Source: Nitrospirota bacterium (lineage in GTDB: Bacteria; Nitrospirota; Thermodesulfovibrionia; Thermodesulfovibrionales; SM23-35). Taken from it: DNA of 64,000 nt. The DNA lies in NCBI GenBank assembly GCA_014859105.1, contig JACUUX010000008.1:1-64000 (forward strand), in the 5' to 3' direction. Position numbers and translations under genes: made by a program. Shown here piece after piece: positions 40,331-49,529 of the stretch (its first letter is position 1; the number at the start of each line of letters is the position of its first letter). Under the pieces are notes generated by a model, which saw nothing but the letters and a program-made list of their open reading frames with translations, made no database searches and was not told the origin of the DNA.

Positions 40331-41095
40331 TTACCTTTTAAAAATAATCGAAATCAAAAAGATAAACGCATTTATCAATATAATCAAAGGGCCGGCAGGG
40401 AGTTCTGATATCTCAGCTAATAAAATACCGAATGAAGAAGATATCGCTCCAATAATCATCGCTCCAAAGGCGTAATGAGCTAATTTCCCGCTTATATTTC
40501 TTGCAGCAGAAGCTGGAATTGCCACTAATGCGGCTGTTAAGAGACCACCGACCATTTTTACTCCTAATGCAACAATAGTTGCAATCAAAACTAAATAGAC
40601 AAGATTATATTTCTTAACACTTATACCTTCAGATTTAGCTAAGTCTTCAGAAATATTAATCAGAACCATTTCTAAATAAATCTTTTTTAATACCAAAAAG
40701 AGAAAAAGGGCTACAATGACAGAGACAACTGTTTCCCAGAAAGTTACTCTGGAAATATCACCCACTAAGGCTGATTCAGCCTGTTCAACAGGTAAAAATA
40801 AGAAAGTAATAGCCACACCTGAGGAAAAAACAATAGCTGTTAAAGCCTCGATTGGTAATTTAGTTCTTATCTCAAATAACCAGATTAAGACTATCCCTAA
40901 GATAACGAAAGGAAAAGCACCTAAAGAGACATTAAAATCGTATAGTAAGGCAAGAGCTATTCCCGGCAGCGTCAAGTGACCAAGAGGCCCTGCTACCAGA
41001 GCCATTCTTTTGCTTAACATCAGAGAACCCAAATAGCCGGCTGCACCGCCGATAAAAATTCCAGCAGGTAAGCTTAATGAAAGTTGAATCCCCAT
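40331..41095 (-). CDS. Metal ABC transporter permease (ZnuB/MntB-like)
   Basis: ABC-3 family TM protein: AALVAIPASAARNISG.. Confidence 0.88.
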   Translation of the reverse strand: MGIQLSLSLPAGIFIGGAAGYLGSLMLSKRMALVAGPLGHLTLPGIALALLYDFNVSLGAFPFVILGIVLIWLFEIRTKLPIEALTAIVFSSGVAITFLFLPVEQAESALVGDISRVTFWETVVSVIVALFLFLVLKKIYLEMVLINISEDLAKSEGISVKKYNLVYLVLIATIVALGVKMVGGLLTAALVAIPASAARNISGKLAHYAFGAMIIGAISSSFGILLAEISELPAGPLIILINAFIFLISIIFKR

Positions 41096-41099
41096 ACTT

Positions 41100-41849
41100 C
41101 TAATAGTGTTTATGTTTATAATATTTTACTTCTTCACCAAAAAGTTCTCGCAAACTTTCCGGGGTTAAGACCTCCCGGGGAGGGCCGTAACACATCAGGT
41201 GTTTGTTTAAACAGATAACATCAGTCGAAAACTTATACACAACACTTAAGTCATGAGTAACCAACAGCATTGTCAAATTTCTTTCCTGCTTTAATTTTGC
41301 TAAAAGATTATAAACGGTTTCCTCACCGCTAATGTCAATACCCGTTGTAGGTTCATCAAATAGTAAAACCTCCGGGTTCCTGATAAGAGCCCACGCTATC
41401 AATATTCTCTGAAACTGTCCTGAAGATAAATCGCCTATTTTTTTCTTTATAAAATTTTCGCGGAATCCAACAGAATTTAAAATTTTATTTGTTTCTTTTT
41501 CAGAAGATTTTTTCAATTTAAAAAAATCATTCACGCTTAAAGGGATGTCCTTTATGAATGGTAACCTCTGGGGGACATAACCGATTTTAATATTTGAATT
41601 CCATTCTATTTCTCCTTCATGCGGTAAGAGACCTAACAGGGTTCTGAGTAAAACTGTCTTTCCAGCTCCATTGGGGCCTAAAATTGTAACTACATCCCCT
41701 CTTTTTACCTGAAAGGACAGATTTTCTATAATATTCTGATTATCTAACCTCACATTGAGGTTTTTCACTTTTAATATGAAATCTTTTTCCTTATTTTTCT
41801 CCTGAATATTAATATTTATTACTCCCGGCTTATAGCTCCAACAGGGCAT
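41100..41849 (-). CDS. Metal ABC transporter ATP-binding protein (ZnuC-like)
   Basis: Walker A GPNGAGKT; LSSGQ; LLFDEPTTGID. Confidence 0.92.
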   Translation of the reverse strand: MPCWSYKPGVININIQEKNKEKDFILKVKNLNVRLDNQNIIENLSFQVKRGDVVTILGPNGAGKTVLLRTLLGLLPHEGEIEWNSNIKIGYVPQRLPFIKDIPLSVNDFFKLKKSSEKETNKILNSVGFRENFIKKKIGDLSSGQFQRILIAWALIRNPEVLLFDEPTTGIDISGEETVYNLLAKLKQERNLTMLLVTHDLSVVYKFSTDVICLNKHLMCYGPPREVLTPESLRELFGEEVKYYKHKHY

Positions 41850-42007
41850 GAATCGATCGCTTCCTGACAGTCACATGTATTGCATGCATCAGGATTTCTG
41901 ACATATGCCTTACCGTCGTCTCCCATTGCATAAACCTCAGGACATATAGATATAGAGGTCTCGCATCCCTCACAAAGATCCTCGTCAATAGTTAGTTTTT
42001 TTGCTAT
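41819..42007 (-). CDS. Ferredoxin-like protein without canonical start codon (ATA at 42007, or continuation by frameshift)
   Basis: Minus frame IAKKLTIDEDLCEGCETSISICPEVYAMGDDGKAYVRNPDACNTCDCQEAIDSCPVGAISRE*; GAAGG 5 nt upstream of ATA. Confidence 0.75.
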   Translation of the reverse strand: MAKKLTIDEDLCEGCETSISICPEVYAMGDDGKAYVRNPDACNTCDCQEAIDSCPVGAISRE

Positions 42008-42021
42008 ATTAGCCTTCTTTT

Positions 42022-42990
42022 TCAGTTTTTTTCCGATTCGTTAATGGTTTCAAGTGCATTTTGTTGTTTTTCCATCATAATCGAATAGTATTTTTTGTTT
42101 TCATAATGTGTTTCCTTAATTTTCCTGACCGCCTCGAGCTTAGCAAGAATTTTTTCAGCATTGGCTTCAGATATTCCTAAAATATTCGCTATATCAAGAC
42201 TTGTTATAGGGCGCCTTTTAGTCATTTCGATTATAAAATTATCCACATCCTTAATCCTGCCCGGTCTTTTTTTATGAAAATCTGCAATTACTTCACAGTT
42301 GTTATTTAAAAAGTTTTTTATGGTCGTTAATTCAAACAGATCTAACGGTATCGCGAATATTTCAGAAGGAGGTCTTGAAGATGTATTGAGGTGAATCTTA
42401 TCAGGTTTTATAGCGGATACAGCCTTTTTTAACTTATGAAGTTCACCGTTGTTGTTATTCAAACCGCGCAGCAACATAATTTCAAGCCATATCTGGCCAT
42501 TATAAATTTTCCTGAATTGCTTTAGCCCACCGATAACGGCTTCGATTTTCAGGGAACCGTGAGGTCTGTTTATACTTCTGAATATTCTCTGTGAAGCAGC
42601 ATCGAGAGATGGCAGAACTACGTCTGCTTTTAACAGGTCCTTCTGTACATCCTCCCTGAAGAGCAATGTCCCATTGGTAAGAACAGCAACGGGAATAGAT
42701 GTCATCTTTTTTACTTCATTAATAATTGTACCGATATCAGAATTAAGTGTAGGTTCGCCGGATCCAGAGAAAGTGATAAAATTTATAGCATGCACTTCTG
42801 ATATCGATTTTTTTATCTCCTTGATGACATTTTCTATCGGAGCAAAGGATTTCCTTTCAACACTCTTATGTGTTGTTCTTCCGATTTGACAATAAATACA
42901 GTCCAGCGTGCAGTTTTTGTATGGGACGAGGTCAACGCCTAGTGAAAAATTGAGTCTTCTTGAAGGAACTGGTCCGTAAACATACTTCAT
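42022..42990 (-). CDS. Radical SAM protein (COG0731-like)
   Basis: GPVPSRRLNFSLGVDLVPYKNCTLDCIYCQIG. Confidence 0.92.
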   Translation of the reverse strand: MKYVYGPVPSRRLNFSLGVDLVPYKNCTLDCIYCQIGRTTHKSVERKSFAPIENVIKEIKKSISEVHAINFITFSGSGEPTLNSDIGTIINEVKKMTSIPVAVLTNGTLLFREDVQKDLLKADVVLPSLDAASQRIFRSINRPHGSLKIEAVIGGLKQFRKIYNGQIWLEIMLLRGLNNNNGELHKLKKAVSAIKPDKIHLNTSSRPPSEIFAIPLDLFELTTIKNFLNNNCEVIADFHKKRPGRIKDVDNFIIEMTKRRPITSLDIANILGISEANAEKILAKLEAVRKIKETHYENKKYYSIMMEKQQNALETINESEKN

Positions 42991-42992
42991 AC

Positions 42993-43841
42993 TTACTTAA
43001 TCCTTTCCCACAATAGAGAGATATCCTCTGCTATTCTGTCTTTGCAAAATTCGATAAGTGGTACCCCCTGAACTATTGACTCGGTCACTTTTTGAGAAAA
43101 AGGCAACTGCGCCATTACTTCTATATCTTCCTCCTGACAAATTTTCTTAATATCTTCACTATTTCCCGGATTAATATCGAATTTATTTATGACAACCTTT
43201 GTGGGAATCTTGAAATGTTTTGATACTTCAGCAACTCTCTCCATATCGTGAATCCCGGAAAGTGTAGGCTCTGTGACTATGAGAGCGAGGTCTATACTTG
43301 CAAGGGAAGCAATTACCGGACAACCAATCCCTGGGGGACCATCAATGATTACATAATCCAGATTTTCTTTTTCGGCAATCTCTTTTGCTGCTTCTTTTAC
43401 TTTGGAAACAAGTTTTCCCGAATTTTCTTCTGCAATTCCCAGCTTAGCATGGACAAAAGGACCATATTTTGTATCGGAGATGAACCATTCACCGGATAAA
43501 TTTTCTTCTAACTTTATTGCTGCTTCGGGGCAGATATAACTGCAAATTGTACATCCTTCACAAGAAATAGGGTCAACCGTGAAATCATCTCTAATTGCAT
43601 CGAAACGGCATACATCAATACATTGACCACATTCTTGGCATAGGTCCCTGTCAATCCATGCGGTTTTCCCACTTCTAAAATCGTATCTTTCTTTTATTTC
43701 AGGTTGGAGTAACAGGTGTAAGTCCGCTGCGTCAACGTCACAGTCAACCATTATTTTATTTTTTGCTAAAGCAGCAAAGGATGCTGTCAGTACGGTTTTT
43801 CCTGTTCCACCTTTGCCGCTGATTACGACTATCTGTTTCAT
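42993..43841 (-). CDS. MinD-superfamily ATPase with inserted ferredoxin domain
   Basis: VVISGKGGTGKTVLTAS..CQECGQCIDVCRF..CEGCTICSYICPE. Confidence 0.93.
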   Translation of the reverse strand: MKQIVVISGKGGTGKTVLTASFAALAKNKIMVDCDVDAADLHLLLQPEIKERYDFRSGKTAWIDRDLCQECGQCIDVCRFDAIRDDFTVDPISCEGCTICSYICPEAAIKLEENLSGEWFISDTKYGPFVHAKLGIAEENSGKLVSKVKEAAKEIAEKENLDYVIIDGPPGIGCPVIASLASIDLALIVTEPTLSGIHDMERVAEVSKHFKIPTKVVINKFDINPGNSEDIKKICQEEDIEVMAQLPFSQKVTESIVQGVPLIEFCKDRIAEDISLLWERIK

Positions 43842-44698
43842 GATATCACCCTCTGATTTTTTATTAACTCAAACAGACCATTGAATTTATTAATATATTC
43901 CTTTTTTTCTTTGATCAAGGGAATGCCTGCTGAATATAATTGTGCAATTTCCCTGTCAAAGGGGATACGCATAAGTATAGGAATATTGTTTTCCTTACAA
44001 TACAAATCTACCCCGTCATCTCCTATATCTGCCCGATTTAGTATAATACCGAAAGGAATGGATAGCTTCTTCACAACCTCCACTGCCAAAATCAAATCAT
44101 TGAGACCAAACGGTGTAGGTTCGGTTACCAGGATGCAAAAATCGCTGCCCTTAATAGAGGCTATAACCGGGCAAGACGTTCCTGGTGGCGCATCAATTAT
44201 CACTGTACGGTTGGAATCAATATATTCCTTAACCTGTCTGATTAAAGGTGGTGACATAATTTCACCGATATTGAGTCTACCATGAACAAATTCAATATCA
44301 CCACAATTTCCTGCCTCAATCAGTCCAATCTCCTTGTTTACCTCTCTTATCGCAAACTGAGGGCATAAAAGGCTGCAGCCACCACAGGCATGACAGAGAT
44401 TCGTAAATATTAAGACGCTCCCCCCTTTTACAACGTCATCTGGTGAAATGACTACAATAGCATTATAGGCACAAATATCCCGACACTTACCACAATAATT
44501 ACACTTTGACTCATCTACATCAGGGATAGGGACAGTGGCAATTCTTCTATCCTTTATATCCGGCTTTAAAAACAGATGGGCATTTGGTTCCTCCACGTCG
44601 CAGTCCAGAAATTGAATATTGTTCAGGCTTAATGCCAGATTGACCGCTACCGTAGTTTTACCAGTCCCACCCTTGCCACTAGCAACTGAGATAATCAT
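43838..44698 (-). CDS. MinD-superfamily ATPase with inserted ferredoxin domain
   Basis: SVASGKGGTGKTTVAVN..CNYCGKCRDICAYN..CHACGGCSLLCPQ. Confidence 0.93.
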   Translation of the reverse strand: MIISVASGKGGTGKTTVAVNLALSLNNIQFLDCDVEEPNAHLFLKPDIKDRRIATVPIPDVDESKCNYCGKCRDICAYNAIVVISPDDVVKGGSVLIFTNLCHACGGCSLLCPQFAIREVNKEIGLIEAGNCGDIEFVHGRLNIGEIMSPPLIRQVKEYIDSNRTVIIDAPPGTSCPVIASIKGSDFCILVTEPTPFGLNDLILAVEVVKKLSIPFGIILNRADIGDDGVDLYCKENNIPILMRIPFDREIAQLYSAGIPLIKEKKEYINKFNGLFELIKNQRVIS

Positions 44699-45936
44699 CT
44701 TCTGCTCTCCTTTCCAAAATCTACAAGTTCTTTGAGGAAGTTTACATCTCTTTTTTGTATTTCAATTTCCGCATTGGATAATACATATTCGGGACCCTTA
44801 TGCTCAAAATATTTTTTTAATACAAGAATATCGACACCCTTTTCTACAAGAAATTCTGCGAGCCTTATTCCTTTTCCTTTTTCTAAGTCTAAGAAAGGAT
44901 TTCCAAAGACCTCCTGATTCAGTAATACGTCTTTTAAAATTTTTTTATCCCAGAGAGCTATAAATGGTGCGCTACTAAAATGTTCAGAAATTTCACCTTC
45001 TTTATTTGCGAGCGGTACAGCATATCTTACGAAATCTTTTTTTTCTGGTTCATAATGAATAACGACCCTTTCTACAAATGGGATCTCCTCTTTTATAGTT
45101 TCTTCAACTATTCCGGATATTTTATGTGCTTCTTTAAGCCTTTTCACTGAAAGCCTCAGGTTCAGGTGGATAAAAATAAAACTTCCAGAATTTCTCGCAT
45201 GTAAGGCCGTAATCTCTTCAACTTCTTTGAAATTACCAACAACCTCCCTTATCTTTTTAATGGTAAGCGAATCAACAGATGCATCCAAAAGGCTTTTCAT
45301 GGAATCTTTGACTATTTCATAACTTGCCTTCAGGATAAAAATAATAATTATGACTGCTGCTATTTTATCAGCGTGAGGATAAACTCTGGTTCCTGCAAGA
45401 CCTGCAATAACAATCACCAGGGGCGCAATGTCTGTCAGCCGGTTACGGGCATCTGCCAGAAGGCTTGGAGAATTGAGTCTCACCGCTTCTTTCTTTTCGT
45501 AGAGGGCGAAAAGAACTATAGGGATAACCATGAGGAAAAGTATAACCAAAGATACGTTTATATGAGTGATTTCGACATCTTTAGATATAAAAGTGCTCTT
45601 GGCTACCTCGTATGCAGCAAGCAGTATAAAGAAAGCAGATACAACTGCTGCTATGTTTTCCACCTTGTAAAGTCCCCACGGGAATGAAGGCGATCTTTTT
45701 CTTGAAATTACTATGCCGATCCAGACGGCCAGGCTACCAATAACATCTGTGAAGCTGTGAATGGTCTCGGCCAACAGTGCTTTGCTTCCTGAAAGGAAAG
45801 CAAGGCCTCCTTTTATGCTTGCCAGACAGAGATTGAGACCCGCTGAGTATGCGGCAATCTTTCTGCCATCTTCTAATAAGGGTTTTTTTGTCATATAAAT
45901 ATCTTCGACGAGAATCTCCGATTTTCCAAAACCCAT
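44695..45936 (-). CDS. Cation diffusion facilitator with C-terminal NifX-like domain
   Basis: CDF TM domain; C-terminus RYAVPLANKEGEISEHFSSAPFIALWDKK..GIRLAEFLVEKGVDILVLKKY. Confidence 0.88.
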   Translation of the reverse strand: MGFGKSEILVEDIYMTKKPLLEDGRKIAAYSAGLNLCLASIKGGLAFLSGSKALLAETIHSFTDVIGSLAVWIGIVISRKRSPSFPWGLYKVENIAAVVSAFFILLAAYEVAKSTFISKDVEITHINVSLVILFLMVIPIVLFALYEKKEAVRLNSPSLLADARNRLTDIAPLVIVIAGLAGTRVYPHADKIAAVIIIIFILKASYEIVKDSMKSLLDASVDSLTIKKIREVVGNFKEVEEITALHARNSGSFIFIHLNLRLSVKRLKEAHKISGIVEETIKEEIPFVERVVIHYEPEKKDFVRYAVPLANKEGEISEHFSSAPFIALWDKKILKDVLLNQEVFGNPFLDLEKGKGIRLAEFLVEKGVDILVLKKYFEHKGPEYVLSNAEIEIQKRDVNFLKELVDFGKESRR

Positions 45937-46021
45937 GATTTTCCCCCAACAGGCTCTGTTATCGCTTTCGTGTCATTCTTGTAAAATTAGGAAATTCTAC
46001 CAAGTTTCATGCGACAAAGAT

Positions 46022-46276
46022 TTACTTATCGCAAGGTCTTGTTTCACAAGGCGTACTGCGACCGCAACACGTCTGTTCTTTCCCACAATGTGACCCGCCA
46101 TTGTCGCCGGAATATTTTGAACCACCGCCCTTCAGAATAAAGCCGCTTCCTCCTGTTATTAACCTTTTTGTCACGCTCTTGCAATGAGGACATTCCACGG
46201 AGGGATTATCATTCATCGAATGCTGAACTTCTATGGAATATCCGCAGTGCTCACACATGTATTCATAAGTAGGCAT
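46022..46276 (-). CDS. FmdB family zinc ribbon protein
   Basis: MPTYEYMCEHCGYSIEVQHSMNDNPSVECPHCKS. Confidence 0.92.
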   Translation of the reverse strand: MPTYEYMCEHCGYSIEVQHSMNDNPSVECPHCKSVTKRLITGGSGFILKGGGSKYSGDNGGSHCGKEQTCCGRSTPCETRPCDK

Positions 46277-46300
46277 AATAAGCTCCTTAGTTCTTAAATT

Positions 46301-47185
46301 TTATTTATCTTTTAGAGATAAAAGAGGTTTTATAGCCAGATCAAAAGCCTTTGCAGTTTCAGATCCGGGGTAATACTGGAGAAAAGGTTTTCCACTGTCA
46401 CCTGCTTCTACCATTCTGGGCTCAAGAGGTATTCTTCCTAAAAATGGAACCCCCATCTCTGAAGCCATTTTTTCTCCTCCACCGGCTTTGAATATATTTA
46501 CAGTTTTACCGCAATAAGGACAGATAAATCCGCTCATATTTTCAACTATACCTAAAATTGTAAGATTTACGTGACTACAGAATGTTATAGCCTTACGCAC
46601 ATCAATAAGAGCTATGTCCTGCGGTGTCGTAACAATTACAGCACCATCAGCGTCTTCAAGCAACTGTATAACAGAAAGCGGTTCATCTCCAGTTCCCGGA
46701 GGGGAATCAATAATAAGATAATCAAGTTCTCCCCAGCTTACATCTTTCAAAAATTGTCTTATCAGGCTATGCTTCAGGGGCCCTCTCCATATCACTGCAT
46801 TCTTCTGGTCTTGAAGTATAAATCCTATAGACATCACACTGAGATTGTCACTGTAATCCACTGGCAGCAAGCCCTCTTCTGAACCTCTCAATGGGCTGCC
46901 TTCGAGGCCTAACATCTTTGGAATACTTGGCCCGTGAATGTCAATATCCATTAAACCTACCTTTTGTCCTTTCAAAGAAAGTGCTGCTGCGATATTTGTA
47001 GCAACTGTGCTTTTCCCGACACCTCCTTTCCCTGAAAGTACAATTATCTTGTGTTTAATTCTGCTTATATTATCCTGCAATGCAAGCTTTTCCCTTATTT
47101 CCTTGACCTCTTCTTTACTCGGAAGTTTCCTTTTAGTAGAACAACTCTCTTCAGCTTTATGTTCGCTTCCTTTGCTCATAGTCAC
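46301..47185 (-). CDS. Mrp/NBP35 (ApbC) family Fe-S carrier ATPase
   Basis: IVLSGKGGVGKSTVATNIA..DIDIHGPSIPKMLG..DSPPGTGDEPLSV..CPYCG. Confidence 0.94.
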   Translation of the reverse strand: MTMSKGSEHKAEESCSTKRKLPSKEEVKEIREKLALQDNISRIKHKIIVLSGKGGVGKSTVATNIAAALSLKGQKVGLMDIDIHGPSIPKMLGLEGSPLRGSEEGLLPVDYSDNLSVMSIGFILQDQKNAVIWRGPLKHSLIRQFLKDVSWGELDYLIIDSPPGTGDEPLSVIQLLEDADGAVIVTTPQDIALIDVRKAITFCSHVNLTILGIVENMSGFICPYCGKTVNIFKAGGGEKMASEMGVPFLGRIPLEPRMVEAGDSGKPFLQYYPGSETAKAFDLAIKPLLSLKDK

Positions 47186-47215
47186 TCCTTTATGCCTGAA
47201 TGATTTTTACCTTTA

Positions 47216-47578
47216 TTACGCCTCTATTCTTTCATAAAATGCTAATGCCGACTCCGCAAAACAAACACCTGGCGGCAACTTACATGTTCCTTCCTCTTTC
47301 TGTCTCACAGGATTGTCAGGAATCGTGATATCCGCAAAAGCCCTGTAAATACTCAAGAGCAATTTTCTTAATTCCTCGGGGATATCCCTTTTTTTATTAA
47401 TTGAGTTCTCCAGGATCAAGAATTTTCCCTTAGCTGTTTCGATGCTCTTCACAAATGAGTCGCATCTGCTGCAGAAAGGTTCGTCCTGTAAATACAGGAA
47501 AATGTCGAAGATATAGCTCATTCCTCTGAGTAAATTTATTTCTTTTTCTGTTTCTATCAATGTTTCTGTTCCCAACAT
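47216..47578 (-). CDS. Hypothetical protein in ORP-like cluster
   Basis: 120-aa ORF, Cys-containing. Confidence 0.6.
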   Translation of the reverse strand: MLGTETLIETEKEINLLRGMSYIFDIFLYLQDEPFCSRCDSFVKSIETAKGKFLILENSINKKRDIPEELRKLLLSIYRAFADITIPDNPVRQKEEGTCKLPPGVCFAESALAFYERIEA

Positions 47579-47821
47579 TTATTCTCTCACCAATTTTGCA
47601 CCGCACTTTGGGCAGTTAATTGAATAACAGGGTACTCCTGCTTGATGGACGGCTTTTTCTCCGCAATTCGGACAGATACAATAACCAGCCGGACCTGCAC
47701 CAGGTCTGTTGCCACCCATTCTACCTTTTCCACCGCCTCTGCCCATACCTCTACCCATTCCAGTTCCAGTTCCCGTTCCCGTTCCTGTTCCTGAACCTTT
47801 ACCTCTTGGCATTAAAATCAC
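47579..47821 (-). CDS. Gly/Thr-rich small zinc-ribbon protein
   Basis: GSGTGTGTGTGTGMGRGMGRGGGKGRMGG; CICPNCGEKAVHQAGVPCYSINCPKCG. Confidence 0.75.
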   Translation of the reverse strand: MILMPRGKGSGTGTGTGTGTGMGRGMGRGGGKGRMGGNRPGAGPAGYCICPNCGEKAVHQAGVPCYSINCPKCGAKLVRE

Positions 47822-47826
47822 CTCCT

Positions 47827-48219
47827 TTATATTTTTGTTCCATGCATACGAAATTTAGTTTTTCTTGTCGGTTCCTGTGCTGTTTTCAATTCACCTTTTT
47901 TATATTTTTCTATTGCTTCCTTAACACTACCCGACGCTCCTGTGACTACCGGAATCCCTGCTGCCTGCAATGTCTGGTAGGCATTTGGCCCGATATTTCC
48001 TGTAATTACAGCCTTTACACTTTTCTCTGCCATGATTTGCCCGGACTGAATCCCGGCTCCGCCCATAGCATCTATATTGGGATTTTTGATTGACTCGAAT
48101 TTTAATGTATCTGTATCAACTATAAGAAAGTACTGGCATCTTCCAAATCGAGGGTCAATCTGTGCATCTAAACTATCACCCTGTGATGTTACACAAATCT
48201 TCATATTCTCACCTCTCAT
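47827..48219 (-). CDS. NifX-like dinitrogenase cofactor-domain protein
   Basis: MKICVTSQGDSLDAQIDPRFGRCQYFLIVDTD..ITGNIGPNAYQTL. Confidence 0.9.
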   Translation of the reverse strand: MRGENMKICVTSQGDSLDAQIDPRFGRCQYFLIVDTDTLKFESIKNPNIDAMGGAGIQSGQIMAEKSVKAVITGNIGPNAYQTLQAAGIPVVTGASGSVKEAIEKYKKGELKTAQEPTRKTKFRMHGTKI

Positions 48220-48277
48220 AATCTAAAATTACCTGAAGCTTAGCTTTTGGGTATGACCATCTTATCTTTTGCCGCTG

Positions 48278-48420
48278 TCATTCCCGCTTCTCGGGAATCC
48301 TTCTTCAGCACGGAATGATGAGTATAGGAAATAAGAAAGATTCTGGACGAGCCGGACTTACAAGCTGACATAGTGCAAACAATTTTCAGTCGTCATTCCT
48401 CGTAGCTTTGCTGAGGCATA
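48278..48420. repeat. GTCATTCCCGCTTCTCGGGAATC-type repeat copy
   Basis: gtcattcccgcttctcgggaatcc...aagaaagattctggacgagccgga. Confidence 0.7.
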
Positions 48421-48422
48421 GT

Positions 48423-48833
48423 TCATTGTTTGCATTTATCATGTTTATCATGAGGATGGTCACATATGGCTTTGTCGAGACCATAGCCCTTACCTGCCCC
48501 CGGCTTACAAAGACTTTCGCCACCCTTCAGTGTCCCGTTCTCCAAATCCTCCAGTACATCAGCAATTCTCCCGCTCACTCCAAGAACAGCGCTAATGCCC
48601 ATCTCATCAAAAAACCCTCTTGCACGCATACCCATGCCTCCAGCTACTATGCATTCAACACCCTTTTGGTGAAGAAATTGTGGAATAACGCCGGGTTGAT
48701 GTCCGGGGTTTTCTATTAAGATGGTATTCGTGACCATCCCATTTTTGATGTCAACAATCGTAAAAGCCGGACATCTGCCGAAATGAGCGGACACATAATC
48801 TCCATCTGTCGATATGGCAACTCTCAATGTCAT
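48423..48833 (-). CDS. NifX-like dinitrogenase cofactor-domain protein
   Basis: MTLRVAISTDGDYVSAHFGRCPAFTIVDIKNG. Confidence 0.9.
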   Translation of the reverse strand: MTLRVAISTDGDYVSAHFGRCPAFTIVDIKNGMVTNTILIENPGHQPGVIPQFLHQKGVECIVAGGMGMRARGFFDEMGISAVLGVSGRIADVLEDLENGTLKGGESLCKPGAGKGYGLDKAICDHPHDKHDKCKQ

Positions 48834-48962
48834 TTACCTCCTTTCTTTGATATTATCTGCAAAATCCCCCCACCAGCCATTTACTTTGAAAAGAGCACCC
48901 TGTGAGATGTGATCTCCCACAGGGTGAATGAAGGGGGAGGGTGGGCATTCATAAATTATTGA

Positions 48963-49367
48963 TTATTCATTTTCCTGTGGCCGAGTTTTTCCCATGGTGA
49001 TGATGCGTTTTTCAATATCCTCAAGTTGTTTTCTGAGAAAATCAGCTTGATCTCTGAGTAAATCCATTTCCTCTTGAGCTGTTATGCCCGTAGTGTAAGG
49101 AGACATCCATCCACCGGGAGGATAACCATAACCTGTTCTTGCCCATCCGGGTAGTCCAGTAGCCCGATACCAGTGTCTCCATCCGCGTCCTCTGCCAAAT
49201 GATCCATATCCCCTGCCCCAGCCGCGACCAAAACCGAACCGACCTCCACCGGAAACAGGATTTGCGTAACCAGGCATACCAAATCCACTACAATAGCCCG
49301 CTGCCCGTCCTGTTCTTGAACCCAACCCAACGGGACCTGTTCTATCTCCAAATGGCATATTTACCAC
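48963..49367 (-). CDS. DUF5320-like Gly-rich protein
   Basis: MPFGDRTGPVGLGSRTGRAAGYCSGFGMPG. Confidence 0.8.
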   Translation of the reverse strand: MVNMPFGDRTGPVGLGSRTGRAAGYCSGFGMPGYANPVSGGGRFGFGRGWGRGYGSFGRGRGWRHWYRATGLPGWARTGYGYPPGGWMSPYTTGITAQEEMDLLRDQADFLRKQLEDIEKRIITMGKTRPQENE

Positions 49368-49529
49368 CTCCTTTCACAGCCTGTTATTCCGTGCTTGACA
49401 CGGAATCCAGTTTATTTCTCGATTGTTTCCCATTCCTGCTGGAGTTTATCCCATACTTGATACTGGGCAGGAATGATAAAAAGGAATACTATTACAAATT
49501 ATAATCATTTTCAACAAAATAAAAATTTT

